Part shown: piece by piece, positions 23,930-36,663 of the stretch | Layout: each line of letters begins with the position of its first letter | Position numbering within the stretch: position 1 is the first letter of the stretch | NCBI RefSeq assembly: GCF_045679555.1 | Contig: NC_092098.1 | Span: 19,047,038-19,111,037, forward strand | DNA length: 64,000 bases | Direction of reading: 5' to 3' | Origin: Salvelinus alpinus | Taxonomy: Eukaryota > Chordata > Actinopteri > Salmoniformes > Salmonidae | Position numbers and translations under genes: made by a program | The notes under the pieces: generated by a model | What the model was told of the DNA's origin: nothing | Database searches by the model: none | The model's input: only the letters and a program-made list of their open reading frames with translations

Positions 23930-25420
23930 AATCAATATTTTGAATTGCCTCAGCGGCACAAGAACATCCAATTCTAATGGATTTTGTAGTTGGTTCCAGC
24001 AGAGGTGCTTCAAAAAAAATTGGATTTACATAGTTCGGTGTAGAACCGAGGAACCTCAAGAATTTGCCAACCTTGTGAACGGGTTTGGTATTTTGATTTT
24101 AACACCGAAGTTAGGTAAGTCAGAAGCTTGTGTAGTAGAGCTTCACAAACAAAAAGGGAATAATGAAGTGATATACGGGACTTTAATGAGGACCAGACAA
24201 CTTTTTGATACAGGATGCAGTGGTGAGTATTAAAACTGTCATCTGTGATAAAGTGAAGGGCGCTATGGTAGACGTCTTCTAAAGCTTAAGGATAGTAGCT
24301 GCTGCAATCTGGTAAATGGTATCACCATTCTGAAGAACTGTCAGGAAAGAAGACTATACAATCTGCTACCTGCTATTTAGGGAGAGCTTTTAACTAGCTC
24401 ATCCGTATGTTTTTTAAACATTAAATCTTTGTCAATCCAAATGCCCAGATATTTATAGGCGGGAACTCGATCTATGGAAGTACCATCCAATGAATAAATA
24501 TGTAGTTCATTAGAATTTTTTTTGCAAGAATTAGAGCACAACATACAGTATATTTAGTTTTGCCTGCATTAAGTACACGTTTTAAACCAACCAGGGCTTT
24601 CTGGAAGGCAACAGATTGCAGCTCTAACATAGCCTTGTCAACAGTTGGGGCAATGGCATACATAACAGTGTCGTCTGCATAAAGTTTTAACGGATAGACC
24701 AATAATATTTATATAAATAGTCAAAAGAACAGGTCCCAATACCGACCTCTGCGGTACACCTTTTGTAAAACTAGACTTGACACCATCAGAAATCAGGCAT
24801 TGTGTCCTATCTGGCAGGTCATTCTCAAACCACTTGCAAGAAGCCTGATCCAGAAATATTTAAATCGCCCTTTGAATGAGAATGTAATGTCGAAGGCCTT
24901 GGAAAGGTCTATAAATAAAGCTGCACAATGGTTTTTATGATCTAAGCAATTTAACACATCTAGAAACAATTTAACACATCTAGAAACAAGCGTAGCAGCT
25001 GAAACGGTGCTATGTCCAGGTCTAAAACCAGACTGGTGCTCATTTAGAATAGAATGAGAAGTAAAACAAGTTCTTAGCTGAGAATTGGCCAGGGATTCTA
25101 AAACTTTGGAAAGGTGAGAAAACTACCCTCCAATTTCCAAGTTTTCTAAGTCAAAAGGATCTCCTCCTTTGTGTAGAGGGAGGACGTGCCGCTTTCCAGA
25201 TCTTAGGGATAACACCAGAAACAATTGCCAAATTAAAATATAGGTTAATGATTCTGCAATAAGTGGGGCAGAAAGCTGCAGTAAGAAGGGATCAAGAGAA
25301 TCAGCCCCTGAGGATTTTTTTACATGATTTTTAGCAAGGCATTTAGTACATCATAGATGAAATGAAAATAGAGCATGTGTATCTGGGAGTGCATCATTGT
25401 CTACAGTCTGTTTCAGGGTT
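23930..25420 (-). mobile_element. Non-LTR retrotransposon (LINE) fragment, decayed
   Basis: Minus-strand translation gives pieces of a LINE reverse transcriptase in order: ALFIDLSKAFD near 24915-24945, then YADDTVMYA at about 24660-24685 (the RT catalytic YADD box), then LNAGKTKYTV near 24565. Stops and frameshifts lie between these. A CR1/Rex-like Jockey-type element is likely. It is truncated, and an inverted-repeat element sits at its right side. Confidence 0.75.
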
Positions 25421-25423
25421 TTT

Positions 25424-26234
25424 CTCAAAATGCATACTACCGTGCTCCGAGCACGCAACTTGGAGCACGGGAGGGTCGGAGTATAAGTCCAAATCAAAGT
25501 AGGCGAAACGTAGCACGGAGAGCACTTCTCGAATGCGTACTCCGTTTGAATGTATTTTGAAGCATGCATCGATGCAAGCTTCAACAGAAATCATGCAAAG
25601 AAATATGATGCAACCACATAAAAAATGACGCAACGTTTCTTGAAATCAATGGCGGCCATTTTTTTAACTGAAGCGAGAGAAAATACACTTCAACTTTGGA
25701 ATAAAGTGTTGCCTATCTCATATGTTGCCTGACTACGTTGATACGTTAATAAATACATTCTGTGTTAATTTTGGCATGTTTACCTATAGATCGCAAAACC
25801 ATAATAAGTCAATAGGACTAACTGGCTACCTACAAGTACTGTTATCTAGCCAGATAGCCAAAGAATTGTTAGCTAGCTACCCACAAAAATGTACATCTAC
25901 CCTGCATAACATTAGTTTTAGGTAATTTGTGCCAGTTTAACTAGCTGGCTAGCTAAATTATTACGATTCACATATCTAGCTGATAACTATGAAGTTAAAC
26001 GTTTGCTTTGTGTATATCTTGTTTCATCTATTGTTGCCATTGTCCTTGCTGGAAGAAGGTTCAGTGAATGGGAAGGTGAAGCGTGAGGTAATACAGTAGG
26101 GGGAGTGCGAGTGCTTCTCAAATGTATTGTTTTATGCTTTCTCCACACTCTCGTCCTCACAAGAACGTACGCAAGAGAATGTGGTTGAAGAATGCACTCG
26201 GAGCATAAGAGTGTGGAGCACGATAGTACGCATA
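25424..26234. mobile_element. Inverted-repeat element next to LINE
   Basis: The left end ATGCATACTACCGTGCTCCG is inverted, with mismatches, at the right end (GTGTGGAGCACGATAGTACG). Inner GAGCACG and CTCGGAGC motifs repeat near both ends. There is no transposase. It is about 0.8 kb and non-autonomous; the superfamily is not clear. Confidence 0.65.
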
Positions 26235-26636
26235 TATATAAAAAAAAATCTGAATCACTCTACTGGAATTAGAGGAATTTCCAAAAACAATGTAAATACA
26301 CTAATATTCATTGCCTTTTCAGCACCAATTTTGTAGATAAAAAAATACTGTATGATGTATATTATTCAGGGTTAGGAATGTATTTGTGAATAATAAAAAA
26401 AACTGTGTTGGAGAGCCTTTACGCACAAAATATATTGGTGAATCAAAAATACAGTGGTTTGATTCATCCTGAAAGTTGTCATATTCAATTGTTCAATCCA
26501 GATAATATTGGAAGGTGAGAAAAGTGTACAATAGGGGTTGAACAGTAGTCGTATACAACTACCCTAATAACCCTCACTAATCATGGAACTGATGACAAAG
26601 TTCCAGTTGTCGTGAACCGTGCACCAGGCTCCAGGT
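26235..26636. other. Intergenic, no feature seen
   Basis: AT-rich. It begins with a short (TA)n/A-rich run and has nothing coding. Confidence 0.4.
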
Positions 26637-27696
26637 TTAACCTCTCTGGGATATGTGGGACGCTAGCGTCCCACCTCGCCAACAGCCAGTGAAATTGCAG
26701 GGCGCCAAATTCAAACAACAGAAATCTCATAATTAAAATTCCTCAAACATACAAGTATTATACACCATTTTAAAGATAAACCTCTTGTTAATCTAGCCAC
26801 AGTGTCTGATTTCAAAAAGGCTTTACGGCAAAAGCACACCATGCGATTATGTTAGGTCAGCGCCTAGCCACAGAAAACCATACAGCCATTTTCCAACCAA
26901 AGAGAGGTGTTACAAAAGTCAGAAATAGCGTTAAAATTAATCACTTACCTTTGATGATCTTCATCTGATGGCACTCCCAGGTCTCCATGTTAGACAATAA
27001 ATGTTTGTTTTGTTCGATAAAGTCAATCTTCATGTCCAAATACCTCCTTTTTGTTTGCGCGTTTAGTCCAGTAATCCAAATGCACAAAGCGCGCTCACAA
27101 AGTCCAGACGAAAAGTAAAAAAAGTTCCATAATAGTTCGTAGAAACATGTCAAACGATGTATATAATCAATCTTTACGATGTTTTTATCATAAATCTTCA
27201 ATAATATTCCAACCAGACATTTCCTTTGTCATTAGAAAGGAAAGGGAACGGAGCTCGCGCTCACGGCCGCACGCGATAAACAACTCAAGGCTTTCAGCCA
27301 GACCACTGGTTGAAACAGCTCATATTCGCTCCCCTTTCACAGTAGAAGCCTGAAACAACTTTCTAAACTGTTGACATCTAGTGGAAGCCTTAGGAAGTGC
27401 AATCTGACCCCATAGACACAGTATATTGGATAGGCAATCACTTTAAAAAACTACAAACCTCAGATTTCCCACTTCCTGGTTGGATTTTTCTCAGGTTTTT
27501 GCCTGCCATATGAGTTATGTTATACTCACAGACATTATTTTAACAGTTTTGGAAACTTTAGAGTGTTTTCTATCCAAATATACTAATTATATGCATATTC
27601 TAGCTTCTGGGCCTGAGTAGCAGGCAGTTTACTCTGAACACCTTATTCATCCAAGCTATTCAATACTGCCCCCCCCCGTTCCCAAAGAAGTTTTAA
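26637..27696. mobile_element. piggyBac-like non-autonomous element
   Basis: Both ends sit at TTAA (26637-26640 and 27693-27696), the target site of piggyBac transposons. The termini are loosely inverted (TTAACCTCTCTGGG at the left; CCCAAAGAAGTTTTAA at the right). A perfect 16-bp palindrome GGGACGCTAGCGTCCC follows the left end. There is no transposase frame. The assignment rests on TTAA and end similarity only. Confidence 0.6.
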
Positions 27697-29286
27697 ACTG
27701 CTACGTATGGTCTGCATTCCATAATGATTCAAATGTGCAGTAATTTGAGACATGTAGCCTAACTTGTAATACATTAGCCTAATATGATCCACTGTTGCTA
27801 GCAAACCTCAGGAACAACCACACGAACAAGTGAGGAAAGAAAGGTAAACTAATGATGTAATGGAATGATGCAATATGTAAGGAAACTAACACTAAAGTGA
27901 CAGTTATAAATGTTTATGGGTATAACTGACAGTTGCTAATATTTAACACGATACAAATTGTAAAAAATACAGTGAAAAGTCTGTGCATAAACTGTAATTA
28001 AAACATTCTAGAAATCATAAATCAACTCGGTAGGTTTGGCTACAGCTTGGGTCTCCAAATTTCATCCCTGAAAGTTATAAGGCAAGCATTTCATAAAATT
28101 CATTGTGGATATGTTGATGTTTCAGTTTGCTGCCATATGACTGGTTTCACATTTGTCGCTAGCGATCATAGGGTAAAAGATCTAAAACAATTGTCATTTT
28201 TATTTCCAATCCCCTTATCCAAATGGCTTACTCATTTACCTAGCTCTTATCAATAGCTCTTTTAAATTTGTAAATTACAGTGTGATGTTGGAGAATGGTG
28301 TTATTTCTATCAGGAAAAAATAACTAGATGTTCCACTTGGAACCGAAAGGTTGCTCAACCTTATCGTTTCATCCCACGTAAAGATGGTGGCATTAAGTTG
28401 AGTTCAGAATACGGCGTATCTGTAGACACACCTCCGCCACACGTTCATTTATTTGATCTCCGCCCCAAACGAATAGCATGCTATTCTCATGATTAAGCTC
28501 AAGGTCAAAAAACGTGTAGAGAGAAAAGTGCATGAAAATGGAATTACGTTCCATTTAGGCACGCTTAACTCGGGTCGGAATTCCCCCCTACATGGTTATC
28601 AACTAAAACAAACTTCACCCAAATGGGTTATCCAACAAAATATGAATAAAAAAATATTCCCTCGTTGTGATCTCAACATAACTTATTTATCTCATTATCA
28701 TGACATAACAAAAGTTGTTTTGTCGAGATCACGAGATAAGCTCTATAAATAGGAGTGGAATTATTGATGATATATTGACAGTATGGCTGAGGAGGCAGAG
28801 CCTACGGTGGATCAGTTTTTATTGACTGCTATACTAAGGGACGGTACATTTCATGCTCACATCATGCTTTCATTTCTGTTTGAAGCTCATTATCAGTTTA
28901 TAAGTTAGAACTTTAGCAAGATAAATGTCCCTTACCTTGAGCTAAGAATTCTTGGTGCAGCTAAGTCCTCGTGGGGCATTTAAACCCTGAATGATGCCTG
29001 ACAGGCAGCCCTGTCTCCCAGACTGTGTGCCACAGCCAATCGCAAGCATGCTAACTTGGCTAGTCTTGTGTGCGAGCTAGCTAGCTAGTTAACTAGGTAG
29101 TCTTGTTAGCTAGCTATCTAGCTTGTTATCTATGCTGGTTGTTAGCTTGTATAACTGGTGTGTATAATTGTAAGGGATACTTATATGGATAATATTTTGA
29201 TAATAGGCTGATATCGAATCCAATCAGCCTGTCAGGAATGGAGATCGCCCGCTGTAAATATTATACACAAAACATGAAGTGTCCCT
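27697..29286. other. Intergenic, no gene seen
   Basis: Contains a GCTAGCTAG-rich simple stretch around 29075-29130. Open frames at 28047 and 28489 show no recognisable protein features. Confidence 0.4.
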
Positions 29287-29425
29287 TATATACTGAACAA
29301 ATATAAACGCAACATGAAACAATTTCAAAGATTTTGCCGAGAAACAGTTCATATAAGGAAATCAGTCAATTTAAATAAATAAATTAGGCCCAAATCTATG
29401 GATTTCACATGACTGGGCAGTGGTG
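29287..29425 (+). repeat. Transposon end fragment
   Basis: ACTGAACAAATATAAACGCA and GGATTTCACATGACTGGGCA are recognisable as the left end of a common salmonid DNA-transposon-like repeat. The matching right end is missing, so it is a truncated copy. Identification is from memory. Confidence 0.5.
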
Positions 29426-29768
29426 CAGCTATGGGTGGGCCTCGGAGGGCATAGGCCTACCCACTGGGAAGTCAGGTCCAGCTGGAAAAATGTATGTGTT
29501 ATGGCTTTACACCCCCTGCTATATTGTGGATAAAGAGTTACTTGTCTAACAGAACACAGAGGGTGTTCTTTTTTAATGGAAGTCTCTCCAACATAATCCA
29601 GTTAGAGTCAGGAATTCTCCAGGGCAGCTGTCTAGGCCTCTTACCTTTTTCAGTCTTTACGAATGACATGCCACTGGCTTTGAGTAAAACCAGTGTGTCT
29701 ATGTATGCGGATGACTCAACACTATACACGTCAGCTACTACAGCAACTGATATTACTGCAGCACTTAA

Positions 29769-30629
29769 AACCTCTTAAGGATCAAACACTTGTTTTAAAT
29801 TTTCGACTAAAATGACACCCAAATCTAACTGCCTGTAGCTCAGGACCTGAAGCAAGGATATGCATTTACTTGATACCATTTGAAAAGGAAACACTTTCAA
29901 GTTTGTGGAAATGTGAAATTAATGTGAGAGATTATAACACATTAGATCTGGTCAAAGATAATATAAAGAAAAAACATGATTTTTTTTTGTTCCATCATCT
30001 TTGAAATGCAAAAATGCAAGAAATGCATTATATGACTTAGGACTCTAGGCGTAATTTAGATTTTGGCCACTAGATGGCAGCATTGTATGTGCAACATTTT
30101 AGACTGATCAAATCAAATGTTATTTGTCACATACACATGGTTAGCAGATGTCAATGCGAGTGTAGAGAAATGCTTGTGCTTCTAGTTCCGACAGTGCAGT
30201 GATATCTAACAAGTAATTTAAAAATTACCCAACAACTACCTAATACACACAAATCTAAAGGGGTGAATGAGAATATGTAAATGTAAGTATATGGATGAGA
30301 CTGATCCAATTAACCATTGCATTACTGTTCAAAATGTTGTATCAAGTCTGCCCAAATGTGATTAATTGGTTTATTGATACATTTTCAAGTACATAAATGT
30401 GCACTCTCCTCAAACAATAGCATTGTATTTTTTCACTGTAATGACTACTGTAAATTGGACAGTGCAGTTAGATTAACAAGAATTTAAGCTTTCTCCCATA
30501 AGACATGTCCATGTCCTGGGAAATGTTGTTCTTGTTACTTTCAACGTCATGCTAATCACATTAGTGCACATTAGTTCAACCGTCCCGCGCGGGGGGGGGG
30601 GGGGGGGGGGGGCGACATCGATCCCGTTA
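29769..30629. mobile_element. Element inserted into the LINE
   Basis: This block separates two adjacent RT motifs of one LINE. Its left end has TTAA (CCTCTTAAGGATC) and its right end reads GATCCCGTTAG, a possible degenerate TTAA inverted end as in piggyBac-like elements. Inside are an inverted LINE tail (30110-30185) and a run of 22 G. Boundaries are approximate. Confidence 0.55.
30591..30612 (+). repeat. Poly-G run (22 G)
   Basis: An uninterrupted run of 22 G after CCCGCGC. It could fold as a G-quadruplex and is prone to sequencing length error. Confidence 0.95.
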
Positions 30630-30865
30630 GTTTCAGAATGGGTGGCAAGGAATAAGTTAGTCCTAAATATTTCAAAAACTGAAAGCATTGTATGTGACAA
30701 AAAATTACTTTATCACGGAAACTGGTTTGATACATTCACCTCTGAAATACTTACATTCAGTAATCTTGCTCTGATTTGCCATCCTGAGGGTTCCAGAGAT
30801 AAAATATTGCATAGTTTTGTTTGATAAAATACATTTTTATAGTCAAATGTAGGAACTGGGTTTAC

Positions 30866-31696
30866 ACCTTTCCAACAAGTCAGTTCGTCAAATGTCTGCC
30901 TTGCTAGAGCTGCCCCGGTCAACTGTGCTGTTATTGTGAAGTGGAAAGGTCTAGAAGCAACAATGGCTCCGCCGCGAAGTGCTAGGCCACATAAGCTCAC
31001 AGAACGGGACCAGCCCAGTGCTGAAGCGCATAAAGATCATCTGTCCTCAGTTGCAACTGCCTTTGGAAGCATTGTCAGCACAATTTGTCAGGAGCGTCAA
31101 CAAACAAATCTAGGTTTAGCGGATGCCAGGAGAGAGCTAAATGCCCGAATGCATAGTGTCAACTGTAAAGTTTGGAGGAGGAAGAATAATGGCCTGCGGC
31201 TGTTTTTCATGTTTCGGGCTAGGCCCCTCAGTTCCAGTGAAGGGAAATCTTAACGCTACATCATACAATAACATTGTAGACGATTCTGTGCTTCCAACTT
31301 TGTGGCAACAGTTTGGGGAAGGCTCTTCCCTGTCTCAGCATGACAATTCCCCCATGCACAAAGCGAGGTCCATACAGAAATGGTTTGTCAAGATCAGTGT
31401 GGAAGAACTTGACTGGGCTGCACAGAGCCCTGACCTCAACCCCTTCGAACACCTTTGGGATTAATTGGAACACCGAATGCAAAGCCAAGCCCAATCGTCC
31501 AACATCAGTGCCCAACCTCGCTAATGCTCATGGCTGAATGGAAGCAAGTCCACACAGAAATGTTCCAACTTCTAGTGGAAAGCCTTCCCAGAAGAGTGGA
31601 AGCTGTTATAGCAGCAAAGGTGGAACAACTCCATATTAATGCCCATGATTTTGGAATGAAATTTCAACGAGCAGGTGTCCACATACTTTCGATTTG
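30866..31696 (+). mobile_element. Tc1 transposon, second family, 5'-truncated
   Basis: It begins abruptly at CTTTCCAACAAGTCAGTTCG, inside the HTH region, and runs to the right end GTCCACATACTTTCGATTTG. Transposase pieces are [15 protein letters not shown], then 31141-31464 with [13 protein letters not shown] and [12 protein letters not shown], where the usual NPIEHLW reads NPFEHLW. It is the same family as 6053-7183 and is dead. Confidence 0.88.
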
Positions 31697-32549
31697 ATGT
31701 TTTGAAAATGTCTTATTTTCTACAGAAATTCTATCAATATGGCTGTTTCCATTTGAAACACAAGACAAATAGTATAGATAAATAATGTAGCACTAATATC
31801 AACCAGAGCATACTGTATTAATTACATGGTTAATAGTAACCAGCAAAAGGTCTCATGACTGTTCCTTCCTCCCCCTATACCCTGTTGGACAGAATGACCT
31901 GAGGGGTTTGGAGGTTCTCAGGTTCAGAATTAAAACCATGTAGACCGTGGTTTGTAACTCACCACTTAGGCTCTCCGAGCATATTTTGGCAGCACTGAAA
32001 CATGGGAAAACACAGCATGTCCAGTACTTGCATAATCCACCACATGTCTGTATTGGATTAAGATGGGGAGGGCGGAGAAGGAGATTCCTGGTTGTTTCTC
32101 ACGTTTAGGGAGAGCAGCAGTTTTTACCCCCAGTTTTTACCCCCTGCATCTGGAGGGGCCCCATTCAGTAGAGTATGCTGAAATGAATGGGGCAATCTGG
32201 GTTCATTGTCCAATGAGGAGCTGGGTGAGAATCAGTGTTTGTTCTAAACACAGTGATGCTCACAGGTCAAACTCTCTTCTCGTAACCTCTTGCAAAGAGC
32301 AACACACAAATAACCCACAAGAACATGTCTGTTTGGACTAATTTCACCAGAGAGTTGAGAATATGTACCACTGACTGTGAAAGATGCAAATTGTGTGTCC
32401 TCTATGTCCTATTCAAACATGTCATAGCCCTGAAAAACAATGTGACGGTATTTGTTTGTTTTTACATGACATAGTTTGTATGTTTTTACAAGCTCATAAT
32501 GGAAATGGTGTAGCTGTGTCATATACAGATGTAATTCAATACTTTACTA
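31697..32549. other. Intergenic, no feature seen
   Basis: No repeat or coding feature that I could support. Confidence 0.4.
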
Positions 32550-33150
32550 TTTTTTTAATTTATTTTACCTTTATTTAACTAGGAAAGTCAGTTAAAAACA
32601 AATTCTTCTTTACAATGACAGCCTAGGAACAGTGGGTTAACTGCCTGTTCAGGGGAACAGTGGGTTAACTGCCTTGTTCAGGGGAACAGTGGGTTAACTG
32701 CCTTGTTCAGGGGAACAGTGGGTTAACTGCCTGTTCAGGGGAACAGTGGGTTAACTGCCTTGTTCAGGGGAACAGTGGGTTAACTGCCTTGTTCAGGGGA
32801 ACAGTGGGTTAACTGCCTTGTTCAGGGGAACAGTGGGTTAACTGCCTTGTTCAGGGGAACAGTGGGTTAACTGCCTTGTTCAGGGGAACAGTGGGTTAAC
32901 TGCCTGTTCAGGGGAACAGTGGGTTAACTGCCTTGTTCAGGGGAACAGTGGGTTAACTGCCTTGTTCAGGGGAACAGTGGGTTAACTGCCTTGTTCAGGG
33001 GAACAGTGGGTTAACTGCCTTGTTCAGGGGAACAGTGGGTTAACTGCCTTGTTCAGGGGAACAGTGGGTTAACTGCCTGTTCAGGGGCAGAACGACACAT
33101 TTTTACCTTGTCAGCTCGGGGATTCAATCTTGCAACTTTTCTATAAAAGC
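32550..33150 (-). repeat. SINE with internal 28/29-bp tandem array
   Basis: The flanks are the two ends of one tRNA-type SINE in reverse orientation. TTTATTTAACTAGGAAAGTC is the tail, and GGGGATTCAATCTTGCAACT reads on the minus strand as the Pol III B-box region. Between them a unit containing GGAACAGTGGGTTAACTGCC is repeated. GGGTTAACTGCC occurs 16 times from 32634 to 33079, mostly in 29-bp units with some 28-bp units lacking one T. Confidence 0.88.
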
Positions 33151-35330
33151 CTGTATCAGATTTAGTTTGACGGCTGAATTACATTAAAGGCTGAAAAAAG
33201 AGTGACATACATGGATTACTAAACTATCTTGTGTCAACCCCCCACTCAGCTACAGGTTCGCTTATACAAATATTTAGCATACGCATGTCCAAACAGTCAG
33301 ATGGATACATTTCACAGCTTCCTTAATTAACTGGAAGAGTTCACTGCAGTAGCTGTGGGAAACCTTAGCCATGACACTCAAAGCTAACTGACTGTCTTAT
33401 CTCTCATATAATGAGAGTGACTGATGGAGCCAAGGGAAAACACACATCAGTTATCTTGTGTGACAACAGTCCATGACGCATGACTGCATGTATGAAAAGA
33501 GATTTGCACTTGCACTCACCGAAGCCAAACAAAATCATTTTACAGTGTATCCACATCAACAGCCTACAGTCAAAGACCCATGTGGATGTGAGTTTCTCCA
33601 ATATGGGGTGAGGAGGAAAATGCCCCTGAGAATGTGCCTGTATCCGGGAGAAAAAAAGGGAACATGACTGTGGGACCAGAAAAGGCACAGGATGCAAATA
33701 TGGGGGAGCAAGAGCCTGGGGAGCGATAAAACTGTGACATGATGTCAAAGGGGAGACAAATGCTTTTGCTCCATGTACTGTGAACCCAGTGGTGGCTCAG
33801 AAAGAGGAGGAGGAATGTCCTGTTACTATGGACATGACACTGACTCATCTGAAGCTATGTATAGATAAATGTCAGAAAGAATTAGGATAGAGGTATCTTC
33901 ATCCGTTCTCACATGTTAATGTCCATTGGGAGCATTAGATAGAGTCTTTAGATAGTTTGAGGACAGCAGGTCTATCCTCAGTTGGCAGCTATTCACATGT
34001 TTTCATGTAATGTCAGACTAGGAAATTATAGAAAATAGACCTTTAAATACTTTATAATATATGTTTGTAACAGCTACCACTAGTCATAACAATCTTCCCA
34101 TTGTATTTTTTAAAATTCTTGTAAAAGAGTTAAGGGGCACAAGTAAATTCCTGTAGAATCTTCACGTGTGAACTGTGAGCCTCACGGCTATCCAAGAGAA
34201 ACAGATGTCTCCCCTGTGAGTATAGACCCAGATGGATGGAAGTACTTGGGAATGTTTAAGCAATCTTGAGATTTCCATAAAAATACAAAAATCATAAATC
34301 ATTGGGGTTTTCCTGGCTTTACAAAACTGTGATGCATTGCAGACCAGGGAACCAATCCCTTACAGAGATCAAAACACCACTGTTTTTCTCAATATTCATA
34401 AGTACCCTCAAAGTAATTGATACATTAGCAGTTAAAGGAAACGCTAACATAAGATTCTCTTTGGCCATTCTGGCATTGGAGTATATAGCATAGTAGCGTG
34501 TTGAACATGTTGTAATAATCAAAACCAGGAAAGAGGATCTTGTTGTTTATTAGGGTCTAATATTCTAGTTCCTAGTGCCTCAGACTGGCCAGGGTCAGAC
34601 CAGGGTCACATTCCATAAGCAACCTTCATGCTGTGTTTATGGATGGTATATCTGGTAGGGTATCAGCTTCAGAGACCAATTAGATGGAGACTCGCCTGGA
34701 ATACGCCATGGAGCCAACGATAATGAAACACAGGCTATGAAGGCACACTCACTGCAGTCTATCAAGTCCCAATGACACCAGTCAAATTAGTAGTCAGTAG
34801 GCCTACTACTGCGTAAATGTTAGTTTTGATATGAAAGAAAATCAAGTGTCTCTCCTTTCCATACCCGTATGTTTCTTCATTTTAAACCACTTCCTCTAAA
34901 CATGGACATGGTTCATAAAAATGCTGGTTTTGCCTGAATGGCAAACACTGTCGCCCCCTAGTGTTTCATACCAAATACTCCTCTTAAATCATCCACACGT
35001 CTTTGCATGACTATCACAACACTTTTCCATTTGCACAGTTTCACTGCTCGGATTAAAATGTGAGGAGAGTGGAGATTGAGAAAAATGCCTTTATTCCATA
35101 TTTGGCTATTCTAATGCACAAAATAAAACTTTATCATAGTGAAGATTGATATCCAACAGCTGAATTCAGGGAAGTGTTAAAACATGTTAAATTGTAAAAT
35201 GTTCTCCTATCTGTAAAATACCCCAAAAATATGAAATTACGTTGATAGCTCTATTCAAATAAAAATAAATAAATGTATTTTCAAACTGACATCAAGTACT
35301 AGGACATCATTCAAATGATTCCAACACACA
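33151..35330. other. Intergenic, no feature seen
   Basis: Non-coding DNA. Open frames at 33404, 33570 and 34302 show no family features and no clear repeats were recognised. Confidence 0.4.
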
Positions 35331-36247
35331 TACACTACATGACCAAAAGTATGCGGACTCCTGCTTGTCGAACATCTCATTCCAAAATCATTCATATGGA
35401 GTTGGTACCCCTTTGCTGCTAAAACAGCCTACACTCTTCTGGGAAGGCTTTCCACTAGATGTTGGAAAATTGCTGCAGGGACTTGCTTCCATTCAGCCAC
35501 AAGAGCATTAGTGAGGTCAGACACTGATGTTTGGCAATTAGGCCTGGCTCCCAGTCTGCATTCCAATTAATTCCAAAGGTGTTCGATGGGGTTGAAGTCA
35601 GGGCTCTGTGCAGGCCAGTCAAGTTCTTCCACACCGATCTCAAACTATTTCTGTATGGATCTCGCTTTGTGCACGGGGGTATTGTCATGCTGAAACAGGA
35701 AAGGGCCTTCCCCAAACTGTTGCTACAAAGTTGGAGGCACAGAATCGTCTAGAATGTCATTGTATGTTGTAGCATTAAGATTTTCCACTGGAACTAAGGG
35801 GCCTAGCCCGAACCATAAAAAACAGCCCTAGACCATTATTCCTCCTCCACCAAACTTTACAGTTGGCACTATGCATTGGGGCAGGTGACGTTCTCCTGAC
35901 ATCTACCAAACCCAGATTCGTCCGTCAGACTGCCAGATGTTGAAGCGTGATTCATCACTCCAGAAAACACGTTTCCACTGTTCCAGAGTCCAATGGCGGC
36001 GAGCTTAACAACACACCAGCCGACGCTTGGCATTGCGCATGTTGATCTTAAGCTTGTATACAGCTGCTCAGCCATGGAAACCCATTTCATTAAGCTCCCA
36101 ACTAACAGTTCTTGTGCTGATGTTACTTCCAGAGGCAGTTTGGAACTTGGTAGGGAGTGTTGCAACCCAAGGACAGGTGATTGTCAACAACCTGTCAACA
36201 ACCGGTGTGGCTGAAATAGCCAAATCCACTTTTGGCCATGTAGTGTA
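35331..36247 (-). mobile_element. Tc1 transposon, second family, deleted copy
   Basis: TA-flanked ends (ACTACATGACCAAAAGTATG at the left; GGCCATGTAGTGTA at the right). At about 0.92 kb it is the shortest of the three copies of this family. Minus-strand pieces read [12 protein letters not shown] (the [12 protein letters not shown] region in a shifted frame) and [13 protein letters not shown]. Most of the N-terminal half is missing. Confidence 0.88.
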
Positions 36248-36663
36248 TCAAACCAGTCAGTCCAAACATGACATGTCCTCCAGGTGCCTCTAGTATGTGG
36301 GCTTGTTGGGAAGTGTCCATCTTGCACAAAAACTGCACACATCCTTATACATTGAGTTTTTAGAAATTAAAAAAGGTTAAACTCCAGTTCTATAAGATCT
36401 TACAAATGCTATAAAAACATGAATGTGTTTTAAAACAGGGGCCTGTTGCACAAAAGTAGAATTAAGACAACCCGGGATAAATGACTCAGCTGAGCTCAAT
36501 GAAGCCAAAACATGTGCGTCCAGGCTTAATTGGTTGCACAAAGACCAAGCCAGGATGAGCAGACACGGATTCATTAAGCCAGGTGAAACCAATCCTGGAT
36601 AGGTGCGCGCTCACGGCTCACTCAAATAGACCCCGCCACAGATCACAGATTAACTGATTTACC

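Larger units (their letters stand above)
29490..30790 (+). mobile_element. LINE reverse-transcriptase fragment, interrupted
   Basis: 29494-29778 encodes IKSYLSNRTQRVFF, GILQGSCLGLLPFSVF and SMYADDSTLYTS, the thumb/palm region of a CR1/Rex-type non-LTR RT with the YADD box. The next RT piece (VSEWVARNKLVLNISKTES) appears at about 30626-30690, after roughly 0.85 kb of foreign sequence. The LINE is 5'-truncated and was split by a later insertion. Confidence 0.8.

Noticed and set aside
32634-33085. CRISPR-like regular repeats
   Set aside because: Units are contiguous with no unique spacers and lie inside a SINE in a vertebrate genome; it is a tandem repeat.
33404-33848. Open frames at 33404-33848
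   Set aside because: No family motif, no splice structure, overlapping frames on both strands.
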